Positions 54,525-64,000 of a stretch of DNA of 64,000 bases are shown here, in pieces. This DNA comes from Helichrysum umbraculigerum (Eukaryota > Streptophyta > Magnoliopsida > Asterales > Asteraceae): positions 85,866,777-85,930,776 of the forward strand of contig CATIUR010000005.1 in assembly GCA_949592205.1 (NCBI GenBank), read 5' to 3'. Position numbers and translations under genes: made by a program. The notes beneath the pieces were generated by a model. The model ran no database searches, was not told the DNA's origin, and saw only the letters and a list, made by a program, of their open reading frames with translations. Within the stretch, counting starts at the first letter, position 1. Every line of letters starts with the position of its first letter.

Positions 54525-57169
54525 AAGAATCCATCATTCTTTTGATCAACTTGTAATCCTAAGAAGAAATTCAACTCTCCCATTGCAGACATTTCAAACC
54601 TTTTTCTCATGACTTGCTCGAATTCTTGACACATCTTTTCATCAGATGATCCAAAGATAATGTCATCAACATAAACTTGCACGAGAAGAAAGTCTTTCTT
54701 TTTCCATTTCACAAATAGTGTACTATCAATCGATCCTCTTGTAAATCCATTCTCAAGTAGATACGTTGATAGTGTTCCATACCATGCCCTAGGTGCTTGA
54801 TGTAATCCATATAGAGCCTTATTCAAACGAAATACTCTATCTGGATACTTAGGATCAGCAAACCCTGGCGGTTGTGAAACATACACCAATTCTTCTACTT
54901 TGCCATACAAAAAGGCACTCTTAACATCCAACTGATACACTTTTATACCAAAATAAGATGCAAATGCTAAGAACACTCTAATTGCTTCTAGCCTAGCAAC
55001 TGGTGCAAACACTTCATTGTAATCTATACCTTCTTGTTGATTAAAACCTTGAACAACCAGACGAGCTTTATTGCGAGTAACGATTCCTTTATCATCTCTC
55101 TTGCACTTAAATACCCATCTAGTTCCAATTGGATATTCTCCCTTTGGTAGGTCAACCAACTCCCATACTTGTAATTTAGAGAACTGAGATAGTTATTCTT
55201 GCATTGCTTCTACCCACGAACTTTCTTTTAAAGCCATTTGAACATTTTTAGGCTCGACTTGTGAGATAAAGCATGAATATAGACATTGATTAGGAATCCC
55301 TGTCTCTTTCATTGCAGTATACAAGCTTTGGTATTCAGAATTCTCAGACGTACTAGCTCTGGATTGATGCCTAGTTTGAACCGGAGTATTAATATCACCG
55401 ATGATGTTTTCAACGGGATGATTCTTACTCGTTCTAGTTGTAGTAACTGGTTCAACCTGTATTTCATCTTCCAAATTATTACCAATCTCTTCCAATTCAG
55501 GTACATCTTCCGTACGTGCTGAAGATATCCTTAAATGTTTCAAAGGAGTAAGTATATCATCAAACTTTGTAGAAAGATCATCAGGATCTTCTGTTTCTTG
55601 AGACTTATCCTCTGAAGGTTGTTGTGACTCACTTGTGGAAGCTTTATCTGAGTCAACATTAGTCTTAATTCCAGACTGCTTAACACTTGATGTTGAAGCG
55701 GAACCAATATTCTCATCTTCAAACAATAAATGTTCAGCTATCTCTGAATCACTGACATAGTCACTAATAGGAACTTTAAATGATGCAAAAAGATCAGAAT
55801 AATCAAATTGCCAATCTAAGCCCTTATGAACATCAGGTGAGTAGCTCGTAACCTCAATATTATAAACTACCTCCAAACGTCCTGTGACTTTATTAAAGAC
55901 TCTCTTGTTTGGCGAATTGGGCATATAACCTAGGAAAAATCCTTCGTCAGCCTTCTCACCAAATTTTGCTTGATGTCCAGTCTTTAATATGGTGCATGAA
56001 ACTCCAAAGGGTTCAAACCCTTCTAAGTTAGGTTTCTTATTGTTCAAAAGCTCATAACAAGTCTTGTTATGTCTCTTAACCATAAGAACTCTATTAAGAA
56101 CATAACATGCTGTATTCACTGCTTCTGCCCAAAAGATGACCGAAAGCTTTGAATCAGCAAGCATTGTTCTAGCAGCTTCAATCAACGTTCTATTTATCCT
56201 TTCAGCAACACCATTCTGTTGAGGTTCATAAGGTGCACTGAATTGATGTAATATCCCTTTGCTTAAGCAATAGATATTCAACGTTGAATTCTTGAATTCT
56301 GTTCCATTGTCACTACGAATACGCTTAACTCTCTTTTTATAGACATTCTCTACTAGATCAAAGAACTCAACTAGAATTCTAGGAGTCTCATCCTTTGATC
56401 CCAAAAAGAATACCCATGAAAATCTAGAGTAATCATCTGTGACAACCAAACAGTACCATTTGCCACCTATACTTCTCTTGCTTATAGGGCCGAAGAGATC
56501 CATATGTAGCAATTCAAATGGCGAGGAGATAGAGTTTTCAGTCTTAGGTCTGTGTGGTTTCTTGTGCTGCTTTCCTTTCATGCAAGGAACACACTTATCC
56601 TCAGACTCGAAACGTTTTTGTGGTACACCTAGAACCAAACCATTTTTGGTTATATAATTCATCTTTCTCCAGTTCAGGTGTGCCATTCTCCTATGCCATA
56701 ATAATGCGCCTGTTTCCGAAGCCTTGGATAATAAACATGTAGACACCATTGAAGAGTTAGGAACACCCATGTTGATAGCATAGATGTCCTTCTTCCTTGG
56801 CGCCCTCATCAATATCCATTCATCAGGAATTTTAAAACCTGGCTTCAGGACTAAGGCCTCCTTTTCATTAAAATAAACTGGGTGACCTTTATCACAGACT
56901 TGGGAAACACTCACTAGGTTGTGAGTAAGTTCTTCAACATAGTTCACATCCTCAAGAGTCAAAGTTCCATTTGAAACTTTTCCTTTTCCCGAAATTACTC
57001 CTCCTTTATCTCCTGCAAAATTTACTTTTTGCTTGAGACTCTCCTTGAAGTCCTTAAGTAGACTTCTTTCTCCGGTCATGTGCCTCGAGCATCCACTGTC
57101 TACATACCACCAGCTGTCCTTGTTCACAGCATGCTCCTGCACATAACACAAAACATGATCAGTTATCAA
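54525..57169 (-). pseudogene. pol: pol of the SIRE-like element: protease, integrase, RT (one stop)
   Basis: Copia Pol, which carries out processing, integration and reverse transcription in the particle. The order is protease (YVDSGCSRHMTG, D24), integrase zinc finger (H159, H164, C193, C196), integrase core with the DD35E triad (D224 in MDLFGP, D287 in RSDNGTEF, E323 in VAERINRT), a variable acidic linker, then RT with QLDVKSAFL and the YVDD box at about 54660-54671. The frame from 57169 is open to an in-frame TAA at 55190-55192 and resumes in the same frame to the D insertion at 54525. That TAA is one base away from CAA (Gln). The pol start overlaps the gag end by 11 bases in another frame. 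Apart from the stop and the D insertion the domains look complete. Confidence 0.93.
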
Positions 57170-59555
57170 GAGGGACCCAAGCCATTACGGTCTTGGTTTG
57201 TCCCTTATCATCAACAAACTTAAGCTCTTTAAAATAACCATCCTTCCCATCAGGAGCTTTGGTTACTTTCGAAGTAGCTTTAGTTTGTGAACGATCAGCC
57301 TTAAGAGGTGAATTTGAGGAGAACCTCTTAGGCACAAAATTATGAGCTCTATTATAATAATTATAATTAAACTCATGTGATCGCGAAGTAGTACCACTCT
57401 CATAATGACTATGGCCTCTACTTGTAGTTCTAAACCTCGACGGTGTCACATCCCTAGACTTATGGATAACATTATCACTTTGAGTATATGGCTGTTTAGG
57501 TTTAGGTGGGGAGACACTATGCTTACCATCTCTTTTAAGAATGTTAACAGGTTTATCACCTAACTTAGGTTTGGTATCTAACCCATCTACAGTCATACTA
57601 GAGTCAGTCTGTGTCTTTTCATCCATCACAAGCTTATGTGGTGTTTCAGGCTTTTTGTTAGGACAACACGAAGCCACGTGTCCCTTTTGATGACACTTGA
57701 AACATGACATCTGCTTGCGTGATTTACTCACTTTTGCTTTCTCATCCGGAGTCTTAGGCACTAAAGGTTTAAGCTGTTCCTTATCAACTTTATCATCAGT
57801 CTTAGCATCGTTAATCACTCCACCCGATACAAATTGTATTTTGGTGAACTGAGAAGCCTTGCTATTATCTAATGATACGTTCTTAATAACATTTTTCTGT
57901 GCCTCTGACTGTTCAGGTTTATCAGCTACTGAAATCTCAGGATTAACTTCAGTCATCTCAGAATCTTCAGGAATAGGAGTGTAATTGGCATTAAAAGGCG
58001 GGGATACATCATTGTAACCTAACCCAGTCTTGTCCTTTACACTACGTTGAGCATCTAACATTTTGTCCATTTGAGATGTCCTATAGTTCTCAAGTTTACG
58101 GTTTTGCTCAATTAACCTTAAGTTAAGGTTCACTATTTCCTGATCCTTACTAGCAATCGTCTCATTTAAGTCTTTGATATTCATATAGAGACCATCTATG
58201 ACAACAGATTTTTCACTTATGGTATCTCTAAGTTTTGTTCTATCCGACGCATCAGACTTAATTTTATCTTTTAAGACCTGTTTATCATCACTTAATCTAC
58301 GAATATCCATAATAGCTTGATCAAGTTCAGATCTAACAGTCTTATATGATTCCTTATCCATATTTAATTGTGATGACAAATTGCTATTTGACACAGTTAA
58401 GACACTATTCTGAGATTGTAAATCAGTAACTAAGTAACAAACATCAGCAAGATTAAGAATATCTAAACATACCTTCTTCTTGTCAGTTTGTAATTCAGCC
58501 ATGAGTGCCACGAATTCCTCAGGACTCATATCTGGAACTGAATCCATATATAGCACGTCATCATCACTTGCCCTCACTTCAGACTTAGGCACCTCTACTC
58601 TCTGTTCCATATCAGTGGGCATGTAGGACACTGATCCAGCAGTTGTCTCTTCGATCTCGGCCATCAAAGCTTCCTCAGAATGAGCTTGCCAATCATAAGA
58701 GCCATCCAACTGCTTTACCACTAAGGCTTTGGAAGCAAGAGTACTTCCCGAACCTTGTTTTCCTTGTGCTTCTACTTTAGGTCTTTGGCATTCTCTAGCA
58801 AAATGACCAATACCCTGACAGTTAAAGCATCTGACCTTGGTTTTATCAAACCCTGATCTATTGCCCAACACTTTTCTACCAGTTCTCTTGAGGAAATTCT
58901 TCACCTTTCTAGAAATCAACGCTAGTTGATCTTGAAGCTCCAATTCCTCAAGATAATCAGAATCTATCTGCTCATAATCCTCATCAAACAGAATAGGATC
59001 ATTGATCTTTCCCTCTATGTAGTTCTCATATGATGCCACAAAGGAAGCAAGAACAGACAGTTGCTGTTCAGCAGATTTCACACTCATCGGCATCTTCTGA
59101 TGCTCTTGAGGTGACTTCTCAGAATTCTTTCCCTTTGTCTCATCACCAGAGGAGGAAATAAAACACAGATCTTCAGAAATCAGTTCTCCATTTTCAATAG
59201 TATCACCAACTAACAGTGCAGTGGTCAAACTAGATGACGCAGTCAAAAGACTTGACTTTCCATGATACAACCCAGGGTTCTGAACCTGATCAGAATCACT
59301 ATCTCTTGACTTCTTGGAGAAATCATAACCTTTCAGCTTGTCAATGACTTGCTCTAAGGTCATAGTAGAATACCTAGTTTCGTTATCCTTAATCATAGCA
59401 CCATACATTTCCCATTTAGAAGGCAAACTCTCAAGAAACTTGTCGGTTTTAGATACTTCTTCTTCAACAATCTCATGGTATTCTAATTCACTTAGCAGAT
59501 GGTAGAAACGCGTGACATAGGCATCAAGATCTTCTCCTTTTAAAGCTTTAAACAT
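57159..59555 (-). CDS. gag: Gag of the SIRE-like element, main part (798 aa)
   Basis: Long Gag typical of SIRE elements. The first 90 residues are the end of the copia capsid domain (LDAYVTRFYHLLSELEY...LESLPSKWEMY). A CCHC knuckle CFNCQGIGHFAREC is at residues 241-254. A long region at about 390-505 with regular L/I/V and charged residues looks like a coiled coil (LDQAIMDIRRLSDDKQVL...). A second knuckle CFKCHQKGHVASCC is at 617-630, whose last spacing is normal but which ends in CC. A serine- and lysine-rich tail follows. The N terminus is in another frame (59540-59950) because of a small indel near 59565-59575. The frame ends in TGA, and pol begins in the next frame with an 11-base overlap. 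Confidence 0.9.
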   Translation of the reverse strand: MFKALKGEDLDAYVTRFYHLLSELEYHEIVEEEVSKTDKFLESLPSKWEMYGAMIKDNETRYSTMTLEQVIDKLKGYDFSKKSRDSDSDQVQNPGLYHGKSSLLTASSSLTTALLVGDTIENGELISEDLCFISSSGDETKGKNSEKSPQEHQKMPMSVKSAEQQLSVLASFVASYENYIEGKINDPILFDEDYEQIDSDYLEELELQDQLALISRKVKNFLKRTGRKVLGNRSGFDKTKVRCFNCQGIGHFARECQRPKVEAQGKQGSGSTLASKALVVKQLDGSYDWQAHSEEALMAEIEETTAGSVSYMPTDMEQRVEVPKSEVRASDDDVLYMDSVPDMSPEEFVALMAELQTDKKKVCLDILNLADVCYLVTDLQSQNSVLTVSNSNLSSQLNMDKESYKTVRSELDQAIMDIRRLSDDKQVLKDKIKSDASDRTKLRDTISEKSVVIDGLYMNIKDLNETIASKDQEIVNLNLRLIEQNRKLENYRTSQMDKMLDAQRSVKDKTGLGYNDVSPPFNANYTPIPEDSEMTEVNPEISVADKPEQSEAQKNVIKNVSLDNSKASQFTKIQFVSGGVINDAKTDDKVDKEQLKPLVPKTPDEKAKVSKSRKQMSCFKCHQKGHVASCCPNKKPETPHKLVMDEKTQTDSSMTVDGLDTKPKLGDKPVNILKRDGKHSVSPPKPKQPYTQSDNVIHKSRDVTPSRFRTTSRGHSHYESGTTSRSHEFNYNYYNRAHNFVPKRFSSNSPLKADRSQTKATSKVTKAPDGKDGYFKELKFVDDKGQTKTVMAWVPLDN

Positions 59556-59950
59556 AGTAAACTGCTTTTTAATCCCTCACCTCTTTTCTCTAGAGCTTCC
59601 CAGAGCATTCTAGCAGTATGAAAAGACTTGAGTTGATGTGCAATCTCTTTAGGAAGACACATCTTTATGCATGAATGTGATTTATTTTCATTTCTGTAAG
59701 CTTCCTTCTCTTGATCACTCATGTTCGCATAGGTAAGAACCACAGTAGCATTTTGAACAGTTTGAGTAGGTGGGGTGTATCCACTCTTGATACACATCCA
59801 GATTGACAGGTCATGGAATCTACAGTAAGATTCAAATCTGTCCTTCCAGTTGTAGTAATCCTCGATTCTTAACAACTTAGGTGGAACGTTTGACTTTCCC
59901 ACCTCATGGTCCATTTCGATCATTCTACTTAAGTCAGACATCTTAAACAC
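59540..59950 (-). CDS. gag: Gag of the SIRE-like element, N-terminal part
   Basis: 136-residue frame with the copia Gag N terminus (PPKLLRIEDYYNWKDRFESYCRFHDLSIW..., then AYRNENKSHSCIKMCLPKEIAHQLKSFHTARMLWEALEKRGEG). The last dozen residues are out of frame: after GEG the expected capsid continues in the frame of the next ORF, so an indel of one base lies near 59565-59575. The ATG at 59950 is followed by a second in-frame ATG at 59941; either could be used. Confidence 0.85.
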   Translation of the reverse strand: MFKMSDLSRMIEMDHEVGKSNVPPKLLRIEDYYNWKDRFESYCRFHDLSIWMCIKSGYTPPTQTVQNATVVLTYANMSDQEKEAYRNENKSHSCIKMCLPKEIAHQLKSFHTARMLWEALEKRGEGLKSSLLCLKL

Positions 59951-60059
59951 GTAAAATTAAACTGTTTCAGCGAATTCAGAAAACTCAACTCGCAAGACTC
60001 AGCTCAACTCGCAATCTCAGCTCGACTCGCAGAATTGGTCAATTCGCAAGCCTCAGTTC
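59951..60059 (-). other. Leader of the SIRE-like element, gag-proximal part
   Basis: A 110-bp leader with several CAACTCGCA/TCGACTCGC words. It continued directly into 62602-62934 before solo LTR G inserted (TSD AGTTC). Confidence 0.8.
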
Positions 60060-61164
60060 TGTAACACCCCCAAATTTGATGATTTGCGGAAGCTTGATTT
60101 GGGTGTTACTAATCAATAACAAAGCACAAAGATAAATAGCAAACGACTCTATATGCGTCGTTTTAACAAAATATATTGCTAACTGAAATGTTTACAACAT
60201 TTAAGAGCTTTACATAGCTCGAGTTTAATAAAATGAGATTTCAGTACATAAGTACTTGTACAAAATATACTAATGCAAGAAAATCTCAATCGTATGTATG
60301 CTGACTCGAGCTAAATCCTGAAGCAGAAACATCCTACTGCTGGGTACCTGCGATATATGCTAAAAGGTCAGCTATAAAGCTGGTGAGCTCACAGGTTTAA
60401 AATCAAGTAATATCGTATGAACCGCAAGATTTAAATAATGAATTGCATCCGGCAATTAAATAATGAATTGCATCCAGCAATTAAATGATAATCATCGTGT
60501 ATACAGCCATGAGCACATAGTTGAGCTTAACTCGAGGGCCGGGTCCCCTATAGAGAATTCCGGGCGAGGTGCCTCCACGAATGCCTAATCCACATTCGTC
60601 TTCCCAAATATTAGTACGTCCGTTTATCCGGTTAGTGCTTGCTAACCCGAACGAGGAGGGTCAATCCTATATGGTACCATATACTAATATTCACGCTACA
60701 ACGTATTAACAACTATGCTGACGGAGGACTTTAAATGATTAGTTTCGAAAAACTCATGTAGTATATGAAAAGTTGGTACTTGCGTTCACATGTTAAAAGT
60801 TTGAGCAGTATATCACACCCCTGAGTAAAATAGTAAAAGAGGGGCTATGAGACTCACCTGAGTCGTTGAGTTTATGAAAATAAACTGAGAATGATTAGCC
60901 GAGAATCGAAGTCCAAAGACTTGTAACCTGAGGGTGTCCACGACACGCGATGGTTATAATATGCGAAGGTATCTAATAAGACTACCTTGTAGTTGTTCGT
61001 CCAACTATAATGTCCAAATCTCCACTATTTGGTTGATACGTTTAAGTGTTTGAAAAGTGTACGGCCCGTTGGTGACGGATTTGTAATAATAATCTCAATT
61101 ATTACTATTTTGATTTCGTGGCGTTTTATTTGAAAAATGTGTTTTGATTGTGTTTTAGAAGCCG

Positions 61165-61275
61165 TTACGAAATCTAAGTACGGGGGTCCGGGGGCAGCGC
61201 CCCTGGTAGCGGGGTCCAAGGGGCGGCAGCCCCTGGCGGGGTCCAAGGGGCAGAGCCCCTGGCTGGGGTCGAGCT
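61165..61275. repeat. GGGGCN3GCCCC hairpin triplet in solo LTR G
   Basis: Three consecutive G+C-rich inverted repeats: GGGGGCAGCGCCCCTGG, AGGGGCGGCAGCCCCTGG and AGGGGCAGAGCCCCTGG, separated by CGGGGTCCA. Similar blocks are common in plant LTR elements. Confidence 0.8.
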
Positions 61276-61409
61276 GCCAGGTCAGCTTGGAAAATTTTTA
61301 TTTCTACTATATTGCTTTGACGAAAAACGCATCTGGATCTGAATTTGGGTAAAATCGAGTGATAAATTTCGAGTCTCGACACTTAGTAAAAATCTGTGTT
61401 TTTGAGGTT

Positions 61410-61740
61410 CTGGTTTGTGCGACGTTGGGTGCGACGTCGCAGGTAGGACTGCGACGTTGAGTATGACGTCGCTAAAGGCGACGTTTCGCAATTTAATGCG
61501 ACGTAGGGTGCTGCGTCGCTAATGCGACGTAGGTGATTTCTGCGAGGTAGGGGCTTGCGTCGCTAAGTGCGACGTGGCGAGGTATTGGCGACGTTAAGGC
61601 TGACGTCGCTATATGCGACGTCGCAATCTAATGCGACGTTGTGACTGACGTCGCACTATGCGACGTCACGAGGGGTTTTGCGACGTAGAAGCTGACGTCG
61701 CATAAATTCTGGGTCAAATGCGACGTAGCGGTCTGTTGGC
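61410..61740. repeat. GCGACGT/ACGTCGC facing-pair array in solo LTR G
   Basis: About 16 GCGACGT words each face an ACGTCGC or a variant (TGCGTCGC) after 5-20 bases, so each pair can form a stem of about seven bp (for example 61417-61440 and 61627-61651). The words at 1-60 (LTR B) are of the same type. Confidence 0.85.
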
Positions 61741-62601
61741 CGGAAAATGTGTCGAAAACGAGTTTTTCGGTTTCCGTTCGGTCCAAAACTTTTACCCAAC
61801 CCTTATAGGGACATTATAAGTTGTTACAAACTACTAACAAGTGAAAACATTTAAAAACGAGAGATTTCGGGATTTGTCGGAAACTTACAAAATGTCGGAT
61901 GAGAAATCCGAAAAGGTAGGATGATAGATCGTGATGCGGTGGTCGTTTTCTTCCAAAGAGATGATGAGATCCAAGGTCGTTTGGTACGTTTATTTTGCGA
62001 TTTAGTGAAGTTTTTGGGTTTTGGTTGGTTGGTAGATTAGAGAGAAAAGAGAGGAGAAAGAGAAAGAGAGATGAGAAAGTGAAAGAAGAGAGTGGGAAAA
62101 ATGGGAGGTTAAGCCCCCATTTTTCGCCCCGCATTCCCGCTCCGTGCGGTGTTCGTTTGCTCCGTCGTTTAATCGTAAATAATTATTTTAAATATTAAAT
62201 GTACGTTTTAAAATACAATTTATTACGCGATATTTTATTTAAATATTTTACTAATCACTTTGTAATTGAATTATAAAAAGGTAAGTTAATTTGTTTGCGC
62301 GTTTTACATTTTAAATTATGTAAGTCTTGGGTTGTACGATACGAATGAATACGAAATATTATTATAATAATATTTTTGACATAACAACGTTATTTAATAA
62401 AATTGGTCACCAACGTTCGTATATAATTGAATCGAAATGCATCCGATTTCTATTGCGTACGATTTAACCAAATCGCATATTCGTATATATTCAACAATAT
62501 ATATATAATTCGATACATTAATTAGCCTAACCAGGAACTAATTACATGTATTAACATATGATTAGGCACTAATTACTAGTCCTAATTTGGCGGGTGTTAC
62601 A

Positions 62602-62934
62602 AGTTCGGATTGTGAAAGATGTCGATTCGCAAGTGATGTCGATTCGCGAGGGATCTCGGTTCGACTCGCAAGCCTCAGTTCGACTCCCTAGTTCAACTCG
62701 GTTCGCAGGCTACGCTGGAACCCTAATCTCGACTCGCGAAACGGCTGTTAAACCCGAAAACGAATTTTTAAGGTATTTTTACGACTGAAACTTAAAATTT
62801 CGACCGTAAACAAACCCTAAAATGTCCAGAGAATGATTTTGATCGTTAGTATTGCAAGAATGCACGTAAAAACGACCCGAATCAAAAACGCAATAACACT
62901 AAAACTTATGAACACACTCGTATTTAGCCCGAAA
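62602..62934 (-). other. Leader of the SIRE-like element, LTR-proximal part
   Basis: Between the primer-binding site and solo LTR G. It contains about ten CTCGC/GCGAG words between 62620 and 62745. No coding domain. Confidence 0.75.
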
Positions 62935-62946
62935 GCTCTGATACCA
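62935..62946 (-). other. Primer-binding site of the SIRE-like element
   Basis: The minus strand reads TGGTATCAGAGC, complementary to initiator Met-tRNA, two bases from the 5' LTR. Confidence 0.93.
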
Positions 62947-62948
62947 GA

Positions 62949-63532
62949 TGTAAGTCCCCTAGTTTTAGGATCGATAACTTCGTTATTTGTAGTATTAAGG
63001 TGCGGAATCCCTCAATACGGTGTTATCTTACTAACAACGAATATGTTCGTATTGCGTTTAATAAGACTTAGCTTTAAACAATGAATTGTCAAAGCCTAGT
63101 CGTTAGTTTCAGTTTTTCTCTGGATTTGTCGAGTTCGCCGATCAGAAAGAATGCCAAAAGTTATGTTTTTCACGGAGTGCAAAACATTATATACGTCCAG
63201 CTCAACTCGGCTCGCATGGGCCTGCGAGTTCGGTCCAACTCGCAGCCCAAGCCCAACTCAGAGCTCGGCTCGCCAGACTTAATCTACGCGAGTTCAGATC
63301 TCACCTCACAACTCGACTCGCTGCGACCTGAGATCTCGACTCGCTACGCATCAAACGTCTATTATTTATTTTGTATTTAATTATTCGTCTAACTTAACAA
63401 AACAATATGTTTAACGAATATCACTAACAAAACAAATATACTTTTAGAAATCCAAACCAATATACAAACATAATAATAATTACACTAGTCCTATTTCAAG
63501 CTAGATCTGTTGTCACACTCTATGTCCCAACA
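62949..63532 (-). repeat. 5' LTR of the SIRE-like element (584 bp)
   Basis: On the minus strand it starts TGTTGGGACATAG and ends GGGGACTTACA. It is the complete copy; the 3' LTR keeps only the 285 bp next to the TSD. Positions 63195-63360 hold clustered CTCGC words. Confidence 0.92.
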
Positions 63533-63537
63533 TGTAA

Positions 63538-63896
63538 TCATATTAATACCTGGCCTAATATATGATTATGTGGTTATAACACATGATTGAATGGTATGAT
63601 GTATATATGCTTTAACATATGATTGACTTGGTATGATATAATCATTTGTGTTCATATGTTATAAAGTGATTCAAGTGTGATTGCATGTTCGTTGTTGGGT
63701 ATATATGTTAAAGTTATAATGTGCTTATATATTTAACATGAGAGATTTTGATTTTGAGTATGATTTGTATGGGACTCCATCATTGGGTAATAAAAAAATA
63801 CTTTGTTACATTTATTGATGATGCTTGTAGGTTTTGTTATGTTTACTTGTTATATACTAAAGATGAAACTTTAGATAAGTTTAAAACATACAAAAC
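63538..63896 (+). mobile_element. Old copia element H, right part (integrase remnant)
   Basis: The forward frame at 63748-63896 reads the start of a copia integrase core (KKYFVTFIDDACRFCYVYLLYTKDETLDKFKTYKT). It continues element H from 39730-40197. It is cut at 63897 by the start of another LTR. Confidence 0.75.
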
Positions 63897-64000
63897 TGTA
63901 ACACCCCAAAGTTTCAGGAATTTAATTTCGTACGCGGGTATATTTTTATTATGAAGTGTTGTGATTTAAATAATGAGTTATAAAAGAAAACGTAAATAGG
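63897..64000 (+). mobile_element. Start of a further LTR, cut by the window end
   Basis: TGTAACACCCCAAAG begins abruptly inside the integrase remnant of H, as the LTRs of A and G begin. Only 104 bp are visible, so the strand and type are provisional; the mirror arrangement (as in G) would put it on the minus strand. Confidence 0.6.

Larger units (their letters stand above)
60060..62601 (-). mobile_element. Solo LTR G (2542 bp, minus strand)
   Basis: TGTAACACCCC...GGGTGTTACA with TSD AGTTC (60055-60059 and 62602-62606). On the minus strand it follows the shared plan: CT-rich 5'-UTR-like stretch (62110-62035), donor-like TTTT/GTAAGTTTCC (about 61890), GCGACGT hairpin array (61740-61410), CAG/GTGAGTCTCATAGCCCC block (60860-60841) with AGGGG 30 bases on, CTGTGAGCTCACC (60394-60382) complementary to it with one bulge and one G-U, and acceptor-like TATATCGCAG (60357-60348). 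The segment CACCAGCTTTATAGCTGACC is shared with LTR A (3551-3570). No coding sequence. Confidence 0.92.
40198..63532 (-). mobile_element. SIRE-like Ty1/copia element (minus strand), twice interrupted
   Basis: Read on the minus strand: 5' LTR (63532-62949), primer-binding site (62946-62935), leader, gag (59950-57159), pol (57169-45395), a third ORF (43046-40884) and a 3' LTR remnant (40482-40198). The TSD is TGTAA at 40193-40197 and 63533-63537. It carries element D within the RT region and solo LTR G within the leader. Without these the element is about 12.5 kb. The large gag, and a further ORF after pol in the place of SIRE env-like genes, point to the SIRE/Maximus lineage. Two differences are seen between the shared 285 bp of its LTRs. 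Confidence 0.9.

Noticed and set aside
61137..61382. Pairs of overlapping ORFs in solo LTR G
   Set aside because: They are caused by the G+C-rich GGGGC/GCCCC repeat, with no domain.

Overview
This window looks like repeat-dense euchromatin or pericentromere of a eudicot nuclear genome, most likely Asteraceae (sunflower, daisy or lettuce family). The evidence is A+T-rich sequence, GT-AG introns, poly(A)-ended SINEs, a serine carboxypeptidase-like gene remnant, and Ty1/copia and Ty3/gypsy proteins whose wording resembles Asteraceae elements. No clearly intact host gene was found. Almost everything assignable is a transposable element, and many carry target-site duplications (TSDs) readable by eye.

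Layout. Positions 1-16677 are a nested stack of Ty3/gypsy-type LTR elements. LTR C (11521-12087 plus 15725-16677) is cut by LTR B (1-302 plus 10272-11520) and by solo LTR E (12088-15724, TSD ATTTT). B is cut by element A (303-10271, TSD CTTAG), a very young element coding only for Gag. Positions 16678-21233 hold two SINE-like copies, a Tourist-like MITE and another foldback. Positions 21234-28688 are copia element F (TSD CTGCT), with near-identical LTRs but a decayed gag-pol lacking the RT core. A Helitron 3' end lies at about 32655-32679 and a hAT-type MITE at 34250-34651. A broken serine carboxypeptidase-like gene follows (34718-38153), with a large foldback element with a telomere-repeat core in one intron. 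From 39.7 kb to the end an old copia element (H) is split by a 23.3-kb SIRE-like copia element (40198-63532, TSD TGTAA, minus strand). That element is itself cut by a non-coding LTR element D (46195-54520, TSD AATAA) and by solo LTR G (60060-62601, TSD AGTTC). A further LTR begins at 63897.

Main biological observation. LTRs A, B, E and G have very different sequences but a shared plan. A 5'-UTR-like start is followed by a splice-donor-like site, an array of short hairpins, a conserved CAG/GTGAGT-type site with a CCCC...GGGG pair, a second hairpin array, an exact or wobble complement of that GTGAGT site, and an acceptor-like TTNCAG. Within the arrays the stems change on both sides at once while loops stay fixed; the clearest case is eight units around the loop AGAACGA at 10680-10925. 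I infer a structured, possibly spliced LTR leader. The covariation may come from selection on RNA structure or from palindrome correction during reverse transcription. A's own leader has a third array between an AG/GTATGA site and an acceptor-like site just before gag.

The SIRE-like element also has a third ORF with GT-AG intron-like gaps, on the same strand as gag-pol, in the position where env-like genes sit.
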